Counted from the stretch's first letter, positions 8,685-17,774 are shown. The stretch: DNA of 25,210 nt from Mesostigma viride (GCA_009746045.1 RPFO01000878.1:1-25210); one strand, 5' to 3'. Translations and numbers: made by a program. Notes: a model not told the origin generated them from the letters alone.

Positions 8685-9338
8685 AAGTACATTTTGAGTT
8701 TTTCCAAGTTTCTTGTTTTTTGCTTGTTTCAAGTTCAGTTTTGCATAAAAAGTGTCCCCATAGCCCCTGGATCTCATCTGGAGGTAGTTGAACTAGTATA
8801 TGCTACAATATACTAGGTTGTACTATTTTCTACTACATTTATACTATAATGTACTAAATTGAACTACATATGAACTAAATGTAACTGTGATTGATGCCCC
8901 TGTAACGTCTCCCAATGCTCAATAACAGGTCTGGCCACCATTGGTGACCTCCTAGAGCCATTCACAGCTGCATTTCGTGGATCACCGCACAAAAAAAAAA
9001 TGTTTTACTTAGCCTTATCAACATGGGAATGAGGGCTTTGGTGTGCAAACATGCATGTGTGCTAAAAATTGGACATTCTGACACTGCGCGAGAGTCTGGT
9101 AATACTTAAGCACTTCAGGTCATGATCGAAGTATAGAATGAACTGATGCAAGCAATCAAGCATTATGCAAGGAATGGAATGCTGCAATGAATTTTAGCAG
9201 TAATACTTGCAACTAGGGAACACACGATAAAGTCACGAATCTGACATGCATTGTGCCGTCATGGCACATGCATGAACATGTACACGAACAGAGGATCACG
9301 CGGACGCCCACGTGCACGCGCATGGCAATCCCCATGCG
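8685..9338. other. Upstream region of the minus-strand gene, AT-rich
   Basis: A 70-bp tract around 8795-8885 is built of TACTA / TACATT words. An A10 run lies at about 8990-9000; read on the minus strand it is a T10 tract followed by a possible acceptor (AAATGCAG, near 8966). The minus strand after it is open for roughly 90 nt, but no donor or start codon could be fixed. Nothing else is recognised. Confidence 0.4.
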
Positions 9339-9594
9339 CCCCCCCCCCCCCCCCCCACAAGCCCCAACTCCAAACATTGCACCAATGACCCACCCACCCA
9401 AACCCAACCCCAGCCCCCCTGACCCCCCAACGCCCATGCACACGCCCATGCCCGCCCCCGCCCCCGCCCCGCCCCGCCCCCGCCCGCCCCCGCCCCCGCC
9501 CCCGCCCCCGCCCCCGCCCCGCCCCCGCCCCGCCCCGCCCGCCCCCGCCCCCGCCCATGCCCATGCCCCTGCCCCCGCACCCGCCCATTCTCAC
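9339..9594 (+). repeat. C18 run and compound CCCCCG / CCCCG array
   Basis: There is an uninterrupted run of 18 C at 9339-9356. It is followed by C-rich sequence and, from about 9438 to 9560, by CCCCCG and CCCCG units. The plus strand is almost free of G except in these units, so the minus strand is a run of closely spaced G-tracts. Confidence 0.9.
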
Positions 9595-9808
9595 CCACGC
9601 CCACGCCCACGCCCACGCCCACGCCCACGCCCACGCCCACGCCCACGCCCATGCCCACGCCCACGCCCACGCCCACGCCCACGCCCACGCCCACGCCCAC
9701 GCCCACGCCCACGCCCACGCCCACGCCCACGCCCACGCCCACGCCCACGCCCACGCCCACGCCCACGCCCACGCCCACGCCCACGCCCACGCCCACGCCC
9801 ACGCCCAC
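9595..9808 (+). repeat. (CCCACG)n hexanucleotide array A, about 35 units
   Basis: Nearly pure CCCACG, with one CCCATG variant near 9650. A hexamer reads as alternating dipeptides in every frame (Pro-Thr, His-Ala, Pro-Arg; Val-Gly, Ala-Trp on the other strand) and contains no stops. The long open frames across it are therefore not evidence of a gene. Confidence 0.97.
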
Positions 9809-9919
9809 CCTAGCCTCACCCCTACTCCAAGCCACAATTATACCCAAAGCCACAGCCAGAAGTAGAGCGCAGCTGCAACAATAGCAGACGTAGCTGAGAC
9901 ACACACCTACCCACGCCAA
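9805..9919 (+). repeat. Spacer between hexamer arrays, copy 1
   Basis: This ~115-bp non-hexamer segment, CACCCTAGCCTCACCCCTAC through ACACACCTACCCACG, is repeated at 10761-10874 with scattered substitutions. An array-plus-spacer unit has therefore been duplicated. Confidence 0.9.
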
Positions 9920-10764
9920 CGCCCACGCCCACGCCCACGCTCACGCCCACGCCCACGCCCACGCCCACGCCCACGCCCACGCCCACGCCCACGCCCACGC
10001 CCACGCCCACGCCCACGCCCACGCCCACGCCCACGCCCACGCCCACGCCCACGCCCACGCCCACGCCCACGCCCACGCCCACGCCCACGCCCACGCCCAC
10101 GCCCACGCCCACGCCCACGCCCACGCTCACGCCCACGCCCACGCCCACTCCAACGCCCACTCCCACGCCCACGCCCACGCGCACGCGCACGCCCACGCCC
10201 ACGCCCACGCCACGCACGCCCACGCCCACGCCCACGCCCACGCCCACGCCCACGCCCACGCCCACGCCCACGCCCACGCCCACGCCCACGCCCACGCCCA
10301 CGCCCACGCCCACGCCCACGCCCACGCCCACGCCCACGCCCACGCCCACGCCCACGCCCACGCCCACGCCCACGCCCACGCCCACGCCCACGCCCACACC
10401 CACACCCACACCCACGCCCACGCCCACGCCCACGCCCACGCCCACGCCCACACCCACGCCCACGCCCACGCCCACACCCACACCCACGCCCACGCCCACG
10501 CCCACGCCCACGCCCACGCCCACGCCCACGCCCACGCCCACTCCCACGCCTACGCCCACGCCCACGCCCACGCCCACGCCCACGCCCATGCCAACGCCCA
10601 CGCCCACGCCCACGCCCACGCCCACGCCCACGCCCACGCCCACGCCCACGCCCACACCCACGCCCACGCCCACGCCCACGCCCACGCCCACGCCCACGCC
10701 CACGCCCGCGCCCATGCCCACGCTCACGCCCACGCCCACGCCCACGCCCGCGCCTGCGCCCACC
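9911..10764 (+). repeat. (CCCACG)n hexanucleotide array B, about 140 units
   Basis: About 850 bp of CCCACG. Variants CCCACA, CCCACT, CTCACG, CGCACG and CCCATG are concentrated around 10125-10215, 10390-10490 and the 3' end, and long stretches are pure. The phase slips once near 10208-10216 (CGCCACGCACGC). Confidence 0.97.
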
Positions 10765-10874
10765 CTAGCCTCACCCCTACTCCAAGCCACAAATGCACCG
10801 TAAGCCACAGCCAGAAGTACAGCACAGCAGCGACAATTGCAGACTTAGCCCAGACACACACCTACCCACGTCAA
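10761..10874 (+). repeat. Spacer between hexamer arrays, copy 2
   Basis: Close copy of 9805-9919. After it the hexamer changes from CCCACG to CCCCTG. Confidence 0.9.
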
Positions 10875-11031
10875 TGCCCCTGCCCAGAGACTCGCGGCCT
10901 CATCCCACCCCCCTGCACGAACAGTTCCCAAACAAAAGAAAAGGCAAACAAAAGGAACAAGAGTAGCAAGCTGCATTGCGAGCACATATGCCAGTTCTGG
11001 TGCACATGCCAGGCCGAAAGCAACTCATGAT

Positions 11032-11167
11032 TGCCCCTGCCCCTGCCCCTGCCCCTACCCCTGCCCCTGCCCCTGCCCCTGCCCCTGCCCCTGCCCCTGC
11101 CCCTGCCCCTGCCCCTGCCCCTGCCCCTGCCCCTGCCCCTGCCCCTGCCCCTGCTCCTGCCCCTGCC
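11032..11167 (+). repeat. (CCCCTG)n hexanucleotide array, about 22 units
   Basis: Regular CCCCTG with single variants (CCCCTA, CTCCTG). It reads as Pro-Ala or Ala-Gly dipeptides without stops. Confidence 0.96.
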
Positions 11168-11690
11168 ATCACCATTCTAACCACCACACATTACGAAAAG
11201 CAAGAAGAAATTATAATAATAATAAGAAGAAATTATAAGAAGAAGAAATAATAATAATAAACAAGCACAAAGTTGACTGCACATGCGACTGTACCAGTAG
11301 GCACGTAGCAAATTTTAGCTGCAGCTTCAATTTCAACTTCATTGCAATTGCAAGTGTGACTGCATGTGTAATTGCACTACCAATGCCTAATGCCCACTGC
11401 ATGTGCCCAGTGCGAATGCAATTCAAAAGCAACATGCAATCGAAATTACAGCTGAAGCCGGCTATTAACAAAGATATTTAAAGCAGTTGTTAACTACAGA
11501 GACCCAATGAAAATGCAAATGCAATGAAAAAGCAACAGAAGTTGAAGCCACTGCCACTCTACCTGCCGACAGTAACACCACCGCCAGCACCCACTCATAT
11601 CCCAACGACAAGGAAATAGAATTGCCCAAAGCCAGACATACATTGGGACGCATAAGCAAACGGCAACGCAAGCGCACATGCAAATGTATA
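11168..11690. other. Low-complexity region, no gene recognised
   Basis: It contains an (AAT/AAG)n stretch at about 11208-11264. After that comes sequence with loose 6-bp periodicity (GCAATT, GCAAGT, GCATGT, GCAAAT). No credible protein frame is present; the open frames read alternating residues such as KLKLKLQLK, the imprint of degenerate hexamers. Confidence 0.5.
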
Positions 11691-11738
11691 CGCAAAGGCA
11701 AAGGCAAAGGCAAACGCAAACGCAAACGCAAACGCAAG
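11691..11738 (+). repeat. (GCAAAG/GCAAAC)n hexamer array, 8 units
   Basis: The units run GCAAAG x3-4, then GCAAAC x4, ending in GCAAGC. It is the last regular member of the hexamer block that begins near 9.4 kb. Confidence 0.9.
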
Positions 11739-12362
11739 CTTGTCATGTACCTACGCTTAACTGCAAACGCAAACTGTGCACGAAGCAAAAAGATTGGATG
11801 GCCAAGATCATGGCAAATACGAGGGCCGAAAACAATCCAACTTCATCTAAATGTCCGAAATCCTCACGACGTTTCGATGCGCGCTTGAATGTCGAAGGCC
11901 TGCGCCGATTATCGATCATAAGTCGAATGTGTAATTGTCGGCTTATGAGAACTGCTTTGCGACAGTATCACGTCAGGCCGTTCCTGTGCAGCCATTTTCC
12001 CTGTGCAGCGGGTGGACAACGTTCACTTTCCGCATTATTCATGGCTATCGAAGTTAATTCTTACCGACCCCGGCTGCCATGGCCACTGGCCACGCATATC
12101 AAGTTCAGGTATTCCCGACCTGTAGCGCAGCAGATTTCTGTCGGAAGGCATCCTAAGCATCGTGATAAAAGAAATCCGAACAATAGACATTCATGCTGCA
12201 TCTAAGGACATTATGGCATTTGTATATACTGCAAGTACATGTATCGACATTGCCGTGATTGCTAACCCCGACTCACCATGAACAGGAACTTTCCCTCTGC
12301 CTCCATGAAATGTACTTCGTGAAATGTACTGTAATACATATGATGTACTACGATGATAATCA
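11739..12362. other. Intergenic, no gene recognised
   Basis: A plus-strand frame stays open to about 12205, but it starts in the hexamer array and has no protein-like character. The 23-bp word CATGAAATGTACTTCGTGAA+ATG at 12304-12326 recurs at 12507-12529 inside the palindrome. Confidence 0.5.
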
Positions 12363-12659
12363 TCCCAGCAAAGCCATAGCACACCTTCCGTTTCGACCGC
12401 CATGTCGGCCACTAGTCCGGATAGCTCAATGTGCACCTGACCTTGACACTAATCGCACAAACAGCCACAATTTTGCAAGCAAGAAGACATGGCTACCTCG
12501 GCATTTCATGAAATGTACTTCGTGAAATGCATTTCGTGAAATGTACTAAGGAACGTGATTGGCCGGCGTTCGCTCGCCAAATCTCGCAAAATGTACTAAG
12601 GCACGTGATTGGTCCCGCAAAATGTACTAAGGAACGTGATTGGCCGGCGAAGATTCTGT
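12363..12659 (+). repeat. Left arm of a 297-bp palindrome
   Basis: Base x in this arm pairs with base 25340-x in the right arm over its whole length with no gap. Every segment I checked (12363-12385, 12421-12440, 12481-12600, 12641-12659) is perfectly complementary. The arm carries an inverted copy of the upstream region and first 14 codons of the gene in the right arm. On the minus strand that reading frame runs out of the arm into unrelated sequence. Confidence 0.95.
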
Positions 12660-12680
12660 TTGCTGCAATTAAAATTCCCT
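12660..12680. other. 21-bp palindrome spacer
   Basis: AT-rich, non-palindromic centre between the two arms; it would be the loop of a cruciform or RNA hairpin. Confidence 0.9.
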
Positions 12681-12977
12681 ACAGAATCTTCGCCGGCCAA
12701 TCACGTTCCTTAGTACATTTTGCGGGACCAATCACGTGCCTTAGTACATTTTGCGAGATTTGGCGAGCGAACGCCGGCCAATCACGTTCCTTAGTACATT
12801 TCACGAAATGCATTTCACGAAGTACATTTCATGAAATGCCGAGGTAGCCATGTCTTCTTGCTTGCAAAATTGTGGCTGTTTGTGCGATTAGTGTCAAGGT
12901 CAGGTGCACATTGAGCTATCCGGACTAGTGGCCGACATGGCGGTCGAAACGGAAGGTGTGCTATGGCTTTGCTGGGA
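12681..12977 (-). repeat. Right arm of a 297-bp palindrome
   Basis: Reverse complement of 12363-12659. It includes three CCAATCACGT boxes (equivalent to ACGTGATTGG on the other strand) near 12696, 12729 and 12778. It then includes the segment leading to the ATG at 12937 and its first codons. CCAAT next to an ACGT core is promoter-like, which suggests that the arm is a duplicated promoter region. Confidence 0.95.
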
Positions 12978-13561
12978 CATAATCGTGGCTATCTGCTTCC
13001 TGGCTTTCGCTATCATGGTGATGGGACACCATGGGAAGCGCAAGTTCGCAGCCATAGTGCTAAGCGGCAGCACCCATGCCGGCAGCCTAGTGACCGACGA
13101 GACGTTCGACTGTAAGTGCGGCCACGAGTGCATGAAGCCCATTAGAATATCACATCTCCAGGCATTGCGAAGCGCCTGGTTTTCGCCCGGGCGGAAGCAA
13201 GAGGACAGGAAGGCGGCGATAAAGCAGCAGCTGCACCAGGGGGGGTACGACGCCATAACCACGATGTCGTCATCTACTCGTCACAAGTTCGTTCATGGCG
13301 CTGGTTTTCGGTTCGTTCTCGACGGGGGAGTCAAGGATATGAACATAGGGTTTGTGACCCCTTTTCACTTTCGCGTTTCACTTTCGAGGCGGCCTTCAGG
13401 CACTGCCTGAAAATTAGCAACCACGTTTGGAACTCTTCGGACCACCTGTGAAACTAATCACATTTGATGATGTGCTGGCGGGCCTGGGCATCGCATTTGA
13501 GCATTACTTCGAGCAGGGCTCAACAAGCTCGATTCGCCAACTCAACCCGAAGAAGCCCTAA
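12937..13561 (+). pseudogene. Frameshifted gene, Cys-cluster protein of unknown function
   Basis: The ATG at 12937 starts a frame that runs to 13410. Near its N-terminus is a hydrophobic segment (IIVAICFLAFAIMVM), followed by a Cys cluster, DCKCGHECMKP (C-x-C-x3-C), and a charged helical stretch with PGRKQEDRKAAIKQQL. The protein-like reading then moves to another frame at about 13358-13380 (TFEAAFRHCLKISNHVWNSS). It moves again at about 13445 (VKLITFDDVLAGLGIAFEHY) and ends in TAA at 13561. Each move is explained by one missing base, the first within a CCCC run at 13358-13361. It is therefore either a young pseudogene or a real gene with sequence errors. The first 14 codons lie in the palindrome arm. 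The Cys cluster followed by a charged helix recalls small zinc-binding modules found beside some eukaryotic transposase-like proteins, but no catalytic domain is present and I assign no function. Confidence 0.5.
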
Positions 13562-13838
13562 GCTGCGGTAAGACATATATTTGTGTGGATGGCTCTTGAT
13601 ATCATGCTGAATTTCTAGTCTTCTCTAGGTGGACAGTTCATGTGCAGCCATACAGGTCATCCATGTGTGTTTTAACCATGTTGCATGTGCCACAGATATT
13701 ATGAGCAGTATTTACTAAGTGTGCTGGAGTCGTTGTTGCATGCTTGTTGTATTTCACAGTTCACGCCTGCATGAACGCATCGTTGATACTAATGATTATT
13801 CATATTGCATGACTGTTCTATTGGGGACGCCGCGCTTG

Positions 13839-15597
13839 ATGTCACAACGTGGCCGAAAGGGTGCATCCACCGCTGACGGCCGGTGGGTGAAATCGATGGA
13901 CGCATTTCCGAAGAAGCCAGCCGCGGGCCACACCCATGGCGCGGGCGGGGGCGCGGGCGGGGGCGGGGGCGGGGGAGAAGGCGCGGGTGCGGGCGCGGGC
14001 GCCACCCAAGACGCGGGCGCGGGCGCGGGCCCGGCGGGGGCGGGGGCGGGGGCGCAGGCGCCGGCGCGGGTGCGGGCGCGGGCGCCACCCAAGGCGCGCG
14101 CGCGGGCGCGGGCGGGGGTGGGGGCGCAGGCGCCGGCGCGGGTGCGGGCGCGGGCGCCACCGCCGACTTGGATGATGAGCCAGCAACCGAAGCCGAGAGG
14201 GAGAGGCACCGCTCTTCGAAGGTGTTCGATCTCGAAGTGTTTTGGGGCCCGGATATGACCGTGTATGTCCGCTGGCGCCTAGCCGCATCGGAGACGTTGG
14301 TAAATGCACCGGTGAACAAGTGGCAGCCCACAGGGCCTAATGGCGAGGCTTGTGACGGGGTCACGCCCATTGGGTACACCCCGCAGGGAGATCCTGTCTA
14401 TGGGTGCCTCCTCATAGAGCGTGGCAAGGCCCCAAAGGAAGTCCTGGTCTAGTGCCGCTTTTTGAATGGGACGAGGGCGGTGCCAGGAGATGTACCTGCG
14501 CTAGCCTTCACAGCCTTTTTCCTGACATCGTCGCCGCTGAGAAGCAGCAGTTGCTGGACGGATGGATTGAGCAGGTGCCAAAGTCCGTGGAGGATGTGCG
14601 TGCCAACAACGAGAATCTGTTCGACATCATGGAGCAAAAGCTCAAAGAGAAGCGTGAACTGCAAGCGAACAAGGCGGTACCCTTACCGCTGCGATCTGCA
14701 GGCGACCAGTCGGTTGCGCGGGCAACACGAGCACTGAGGCTGCCCATAAAACAAGTAATCTCACACGTCGCTTGCCCTGCCCGCGAGATTCAAGCGCAGA
14801 TCAACCGCGCATGTGCGCCCGCTGCGCGAGGGAGCACATCAACGGCAACGCCCGCTTTGCGCACACTGATTTCCGGCAGGCACACCTTCAAGGTGAATGG
14901 AAGCCTCATACGACGCAGCGACCTACTCGTTGTTAAGCGGCCAGCCGTCACCTGCGGGCAGGGAATGCCGTGGGCACCACACATGCTGGTGAAGGTCCTT
15001 GATCTGGAAGGCGATCGCACGGAGCGTGACAGCATTGTCGCCTCTCCTTACTACGCACCGTCGTGGACGGGCCAGTTTTCTAGAGTGACATTAGGTGGCG
15101 GCAGCGCAGGGATGACGGTCCCCATTTCTGATGTACACCTGCAGCACTGGACAGTGGGCGGTACGGCAGAGGTGCACCAGCCTGAGCTGATCAGTACCGG
15201 CAAACTGTCAGCTGCCACGGTGGCGGCGTTGAAAGAGCACCCGCAGATTGACTTTGAGCATTACAAGACTGCCACCGCCGCCAGGGCAGCAGCAAAGGAT
15301 GACTGCAATGCCTACTTTGCCGAGCATGGAGCACGTGCGCTTATCGGGATGCGCCTGTGTGCCCTGTTTCCGGGGATAGCGAGGAAGAGGGAGCGCTTCC
15401 ATGGCTGGGTCACTAAGGTTCAGGAAAGGGGAGGTCACCTGCTCATCAAGGCGATGTGGGCTGATGGGCAGTATGAGGACTATCATGCCCTGGCGGAGGT
15501 GACGCAGTTCGTGTGCGGCTGCCCACACCCAGTCGAGGCATTTGGCCGCGCTCGCTTCTTTCCACAGGAGCTAGGCTGGCACCGTGAACGCAGGTGA
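13839..15597 (+). pseudogene. Frameshifted gene: Gly/Ala-rich N-terminus and possible Tudor-like domain
   Basis: ATG 13839 opens a basic start (MSQRGRKGAS) followed by Gly/Ala repeats. Within the G/C runs of 13930-14160 the sensible frame shifts to one that continues through DDEPATEAERERHRSS, VFDLEVFWGPDMTVYVRWRL and on to 14452. Near 14430-14433 (CCCC) it shifts again into a 380-codon frame ending at 15597. Each shift needs one extra base. The last part contains a predicted helical coil (EQKLKEKRELQANK). Its C-terminal module (IGMRLCALFPG ... FHGWV ... WADGQYEDYHALAEV) has the layout of Tudor/agenet-type chromatin-reader domains: F-x-G-x-V, then an aromatic-rich DG-x-x-ED strand. That is inference from pattern only. 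An acidic stretch in the next frame (15584-15817) may be the true C-terminus. The family is not recognised. Confidence 0.5.
13930..14160 (+). repeat. G/C-rich coding low-complexity tract
   Basis: GGCGCGGGCGG and GGGGGC units form imperfect hexamers. A ~75-bp block (GGCGGGGGCGGGGGC...GGCGCCACC) appears two to three times. It encodes Gly-Ala repeats in the gene frame and Arg-Gly or Arg-Ala in the others. The homopolymer-rich composition is the likely site of a frame error. Confidence 0.85.
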
Positions 15598-15817
15598 TGG
15601 CACCCACATAGACGATGCCGTCCCTGCTGTGCACAGTGACAGTGAAGGCGGGGAGGAGGAGGAAGAGGGAGAGAAAGAGGGGGAGAAAGAGGGGGAGGAG
15701 GAGGGGGAGGAGGAGGGAGAGGGGGAGGGAGAATGGGAGGGGGAGGGGGAGGAGGAAGAGGGAGAGGGAGAGGGAGAGGAGGATGCGGAATGGGAGCCGG
15801 GGATGACTGGTAGATGA
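15575..15817 (+). CDS. Possible acidic C-terminal tail of the preceding gene
   Basis: This frame opens after a TAG at 15572. It reads a short ordinary segment (GTHIDDAVPAVHSDSEGG) and then about 50 residues that are nearly all Glu and Gly, ending EWEPGMTGR and TGA. Unlike the other breaks, joining it to the preceding frame needs one base fewer, or an intron of suitable phase. It could therefore equally be 3' untranslated sequence. The underlying DNA at 15645-15785 is a purine-only GAGGGG/GAGGAG tract, which is open in several frames. Confidence 0.3.
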   Translation, partial: AGTVNAGDGTHIDDAVPAVHSDSEGGEEEEEGEKEGEKEGEEEGEEEGEGEGEWEGEGEEEEGEGEGEEDAEWEPGMTGR

Positions 15818-16245
15818 GACGGTGCCATCTACCGGCGCATGGAATGAAGTGGTAGACAAGTTTACTCATGGTTGTCGGCAAGTAGAGCATGCACGCCTGG
15901 CCTAGCTGAATTTAAATCAATGAGTTGAGTTTGGAGAGGCTGCATTTTGCTTGGATGAAGAATGTGTTAGCATGGCCAAACTTTTATGGCTTGTAGCCAA
16001 ATCCTCTTGGGGTATGTGCACAGTGTACTAGCGGTGTTGTGCAATTGCGAGGATTCCTGTCTTGTAGCGATGTGGCCTCTCACCCTGCAGCCTGGTAGAT
16101 GTGATGGCATGCAGCCACCCATCATTGGTCATCCGATCTGGTGTGATTTGCATTTGCACACCTTGTATTAAGGCCATGATATGATGATGTCTTGTTATTT
16201 TTAATGTGTATATGCGAAAAGAGGCATAATATGCTTGTATATAGT
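15818..16245. other. Intergenic, no gene recognised
   Basis: AT-richer than its neighbours. No frame has protein character and no transposon end is seen. It ends where the ~173-bp tandem repeat begins. Confidence 0.5.
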
Positions 16246-17040
16246 GCTAGCAAATGTCACTACCTTTACCTATGCCTGACCTTACAAGTTGAGGATGGTC
16301 TAATGTAGTGGCAAACAGGTTATTTACAACAATTCACAGTTTTCTGACATAGTTTGAGGCATACTTACCAAAATGCTTGAAAAAGGCAAAAATTGCACCA
16401 TTTATGCTAGCAAACGTCACTATTTTGAGATCAAACTGGGCCCAAACTTGGCCCATGGTCTAATCTAGTGGTGTTTAGGTTGCTTCCAACATTTCATAGC
16501 TTTCTGACATAGTTTGATATTGTTTAGTAGCTTACACTGAGCAAAATGCTTGAAAATGGCAAAAAATGCACCATTTATGCTAGCAAACGTCACTATTTTG
16601 ACGTCAGACTGAGCCCAAACTTGGCCCATGGTCTAATCTAGTGGTGTTTAGGTTGCTTCCAATATTTCATAGCTTTATGACGTAGTTTGATATTGTTTAG
16701 TAGCTTACACTGAGCAAAATGCTTGAAAATGGCAAAAAATGCAGTATTTATGCTAGCAAACGTCACTATTTTGAGTTCAGATTGACCCCAAACTTTGTGC
16801 ATGGTCTATTCTAGTGGTAATTAGGTTGCTTGCAAATATCCATGATGGTTTGACGTGATTTAGTACTGTTTCCTATTTATTACTATTTAATTTAACAAAA
16901 AATGACAAAAATGTACCTTTATTGCTAGCAAATGTCACCAAGATGACGTCCGATCGATACCAAACTTTGTACGAGGTCTATTTTGGTTGCAAACATCATG
17001 CATGACAATTTTCAGCATAAAAAGACAAACTTCGGTACGA
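16246..17040 (+). repeat. ~173-bp tandem (satellite-like) repeat, about 4.6 copies
   Basis: The word GCTAGCAAACGTCAC (or GCTAGCAAATGTCAC) starts at 16246, 16406, 16579, 16752 and 16924, so the spacing is 160, 173, 173 and 172 bp. Within a unit the order TGGTCTAATCTAGTGG, TTAGGTTGCTT, GACATAGTTTGA, CAAAATGCTTGAAAA is kept. The middle copies are the most alike. The first and last are diverged, and the last is cut off just before the retrotransposon edge. Confidence 0.92.
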
Positions 17041-17052
17041 AGTACATTTTGC

Positions 17053-17084
17053 GTGCTGGAGTACATTCTTAATGGCTGGTAGGG
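17053..17084 (+). repeat. 32-bp flank of the 5' LTR, shared with 8653-8684 (opposite strand)
   Basis: 30 of 32 bases match the intron-end sequence of the minus-strand gene at 8.65 kb. The retrotransposon's LTR-identical sequence begins at the very next base, 17085. Confidence 0.85.
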
Positions 17085-17774
17085 CAAGCGCATTGGCGTG
17101 ATCCTGATTCGGCATATCTCTGCGATTCCAGCGGCACCGGAACGAGTTCATTCCGACAAGTATCAAGAAAGTTATGGCGTTCCGACTTCCCGGTCGCGCG
17201 CGAGCGCGAGCCGGCTGTTCTTCTAAGTCGGACGTGAATATTTGCCGACGACATATGGGGTCGACAGTAATTCCTGGGCTGACAGGAATTAGGTGCTGTA
17301 CCTACGACGGTATTGGATTGATACGTCGTACGCAGGAAATAGGAACCTTAACCTGTGGTCTGTTGGTACCGCAGGCTTAGTCCTGGACTTCTAGGTGCAG
17401 ATGCAATAGTCACTGTGGACTGTGCTCTGTGGTCATTGTGCCTGTATGGTAGACCTACTGTATAGGAGTTGAGCGCTGTACAGGTAGTGAATACTGTACC
17501 GGGGGTGTTATTACTGAGCAGGCCTCCTAGGCTGCTCAGGACTAGCAAGCACAGTGCACAAGTATATAAACAATAGGCTAGTGCCAAATGGGCATCTCTT
17601 GCGAGCCCGCCTCACGTGTTGTGCCTTGACTTGGCAAGCGCGTGTACAAGCCTCAAGTGTGTGAGCGCTGTAAACATTATCCGATTTTAACAAAGCTCCG
17701 TTTCCAACCATATTCACACATTGCTGCATTGCAACCATATCCTTCACATTGCGTGTGATAAGAACGTTTAACTC
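17085..17774 (+). repeat. 5' long terminal repeat
   Basis: 690 bp that match 24425-25111 with about six substitutions and three single-base gaps. It ends CGTTTAACTC, followed by A in this copy. The 3' copy is preceded by TGGAGTTAACGC, which would make a TG start and an inverted terminal match to CGTTTAACTCA. Those bases are absent here, so the 5' LTR is probably shortened by about 12 bp. Confidence 0.93.
17563..17570 (+). promoter_or_regulatory. TATA box of the 5' LTR (TATATAAA)
   Basis: A perfect TATATAAA lies about 210 bp before the LTR end, where the U3 promoter of an LTR element is expected. The same word is at 24901-24908 in the 3' LTR. Transcription would start about 30 bp downstream. 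Confidence 0.7.

Noticed and set aside
9253-10808. Open frames of 100-330 codons reading PTPTPT, HAHAHA, PRPRPR, GVGVGV or AWAWAW
   Set aside because: A CCCACG hexamer has no stop codon in any frame; there is no non-repeat coding sequence attached.
11678-12205. 175-codon plus-strand frame
   Set aside because: It begins in the GCAAAC array, shows no domain or motif, and a second frame over the same start is equally open.
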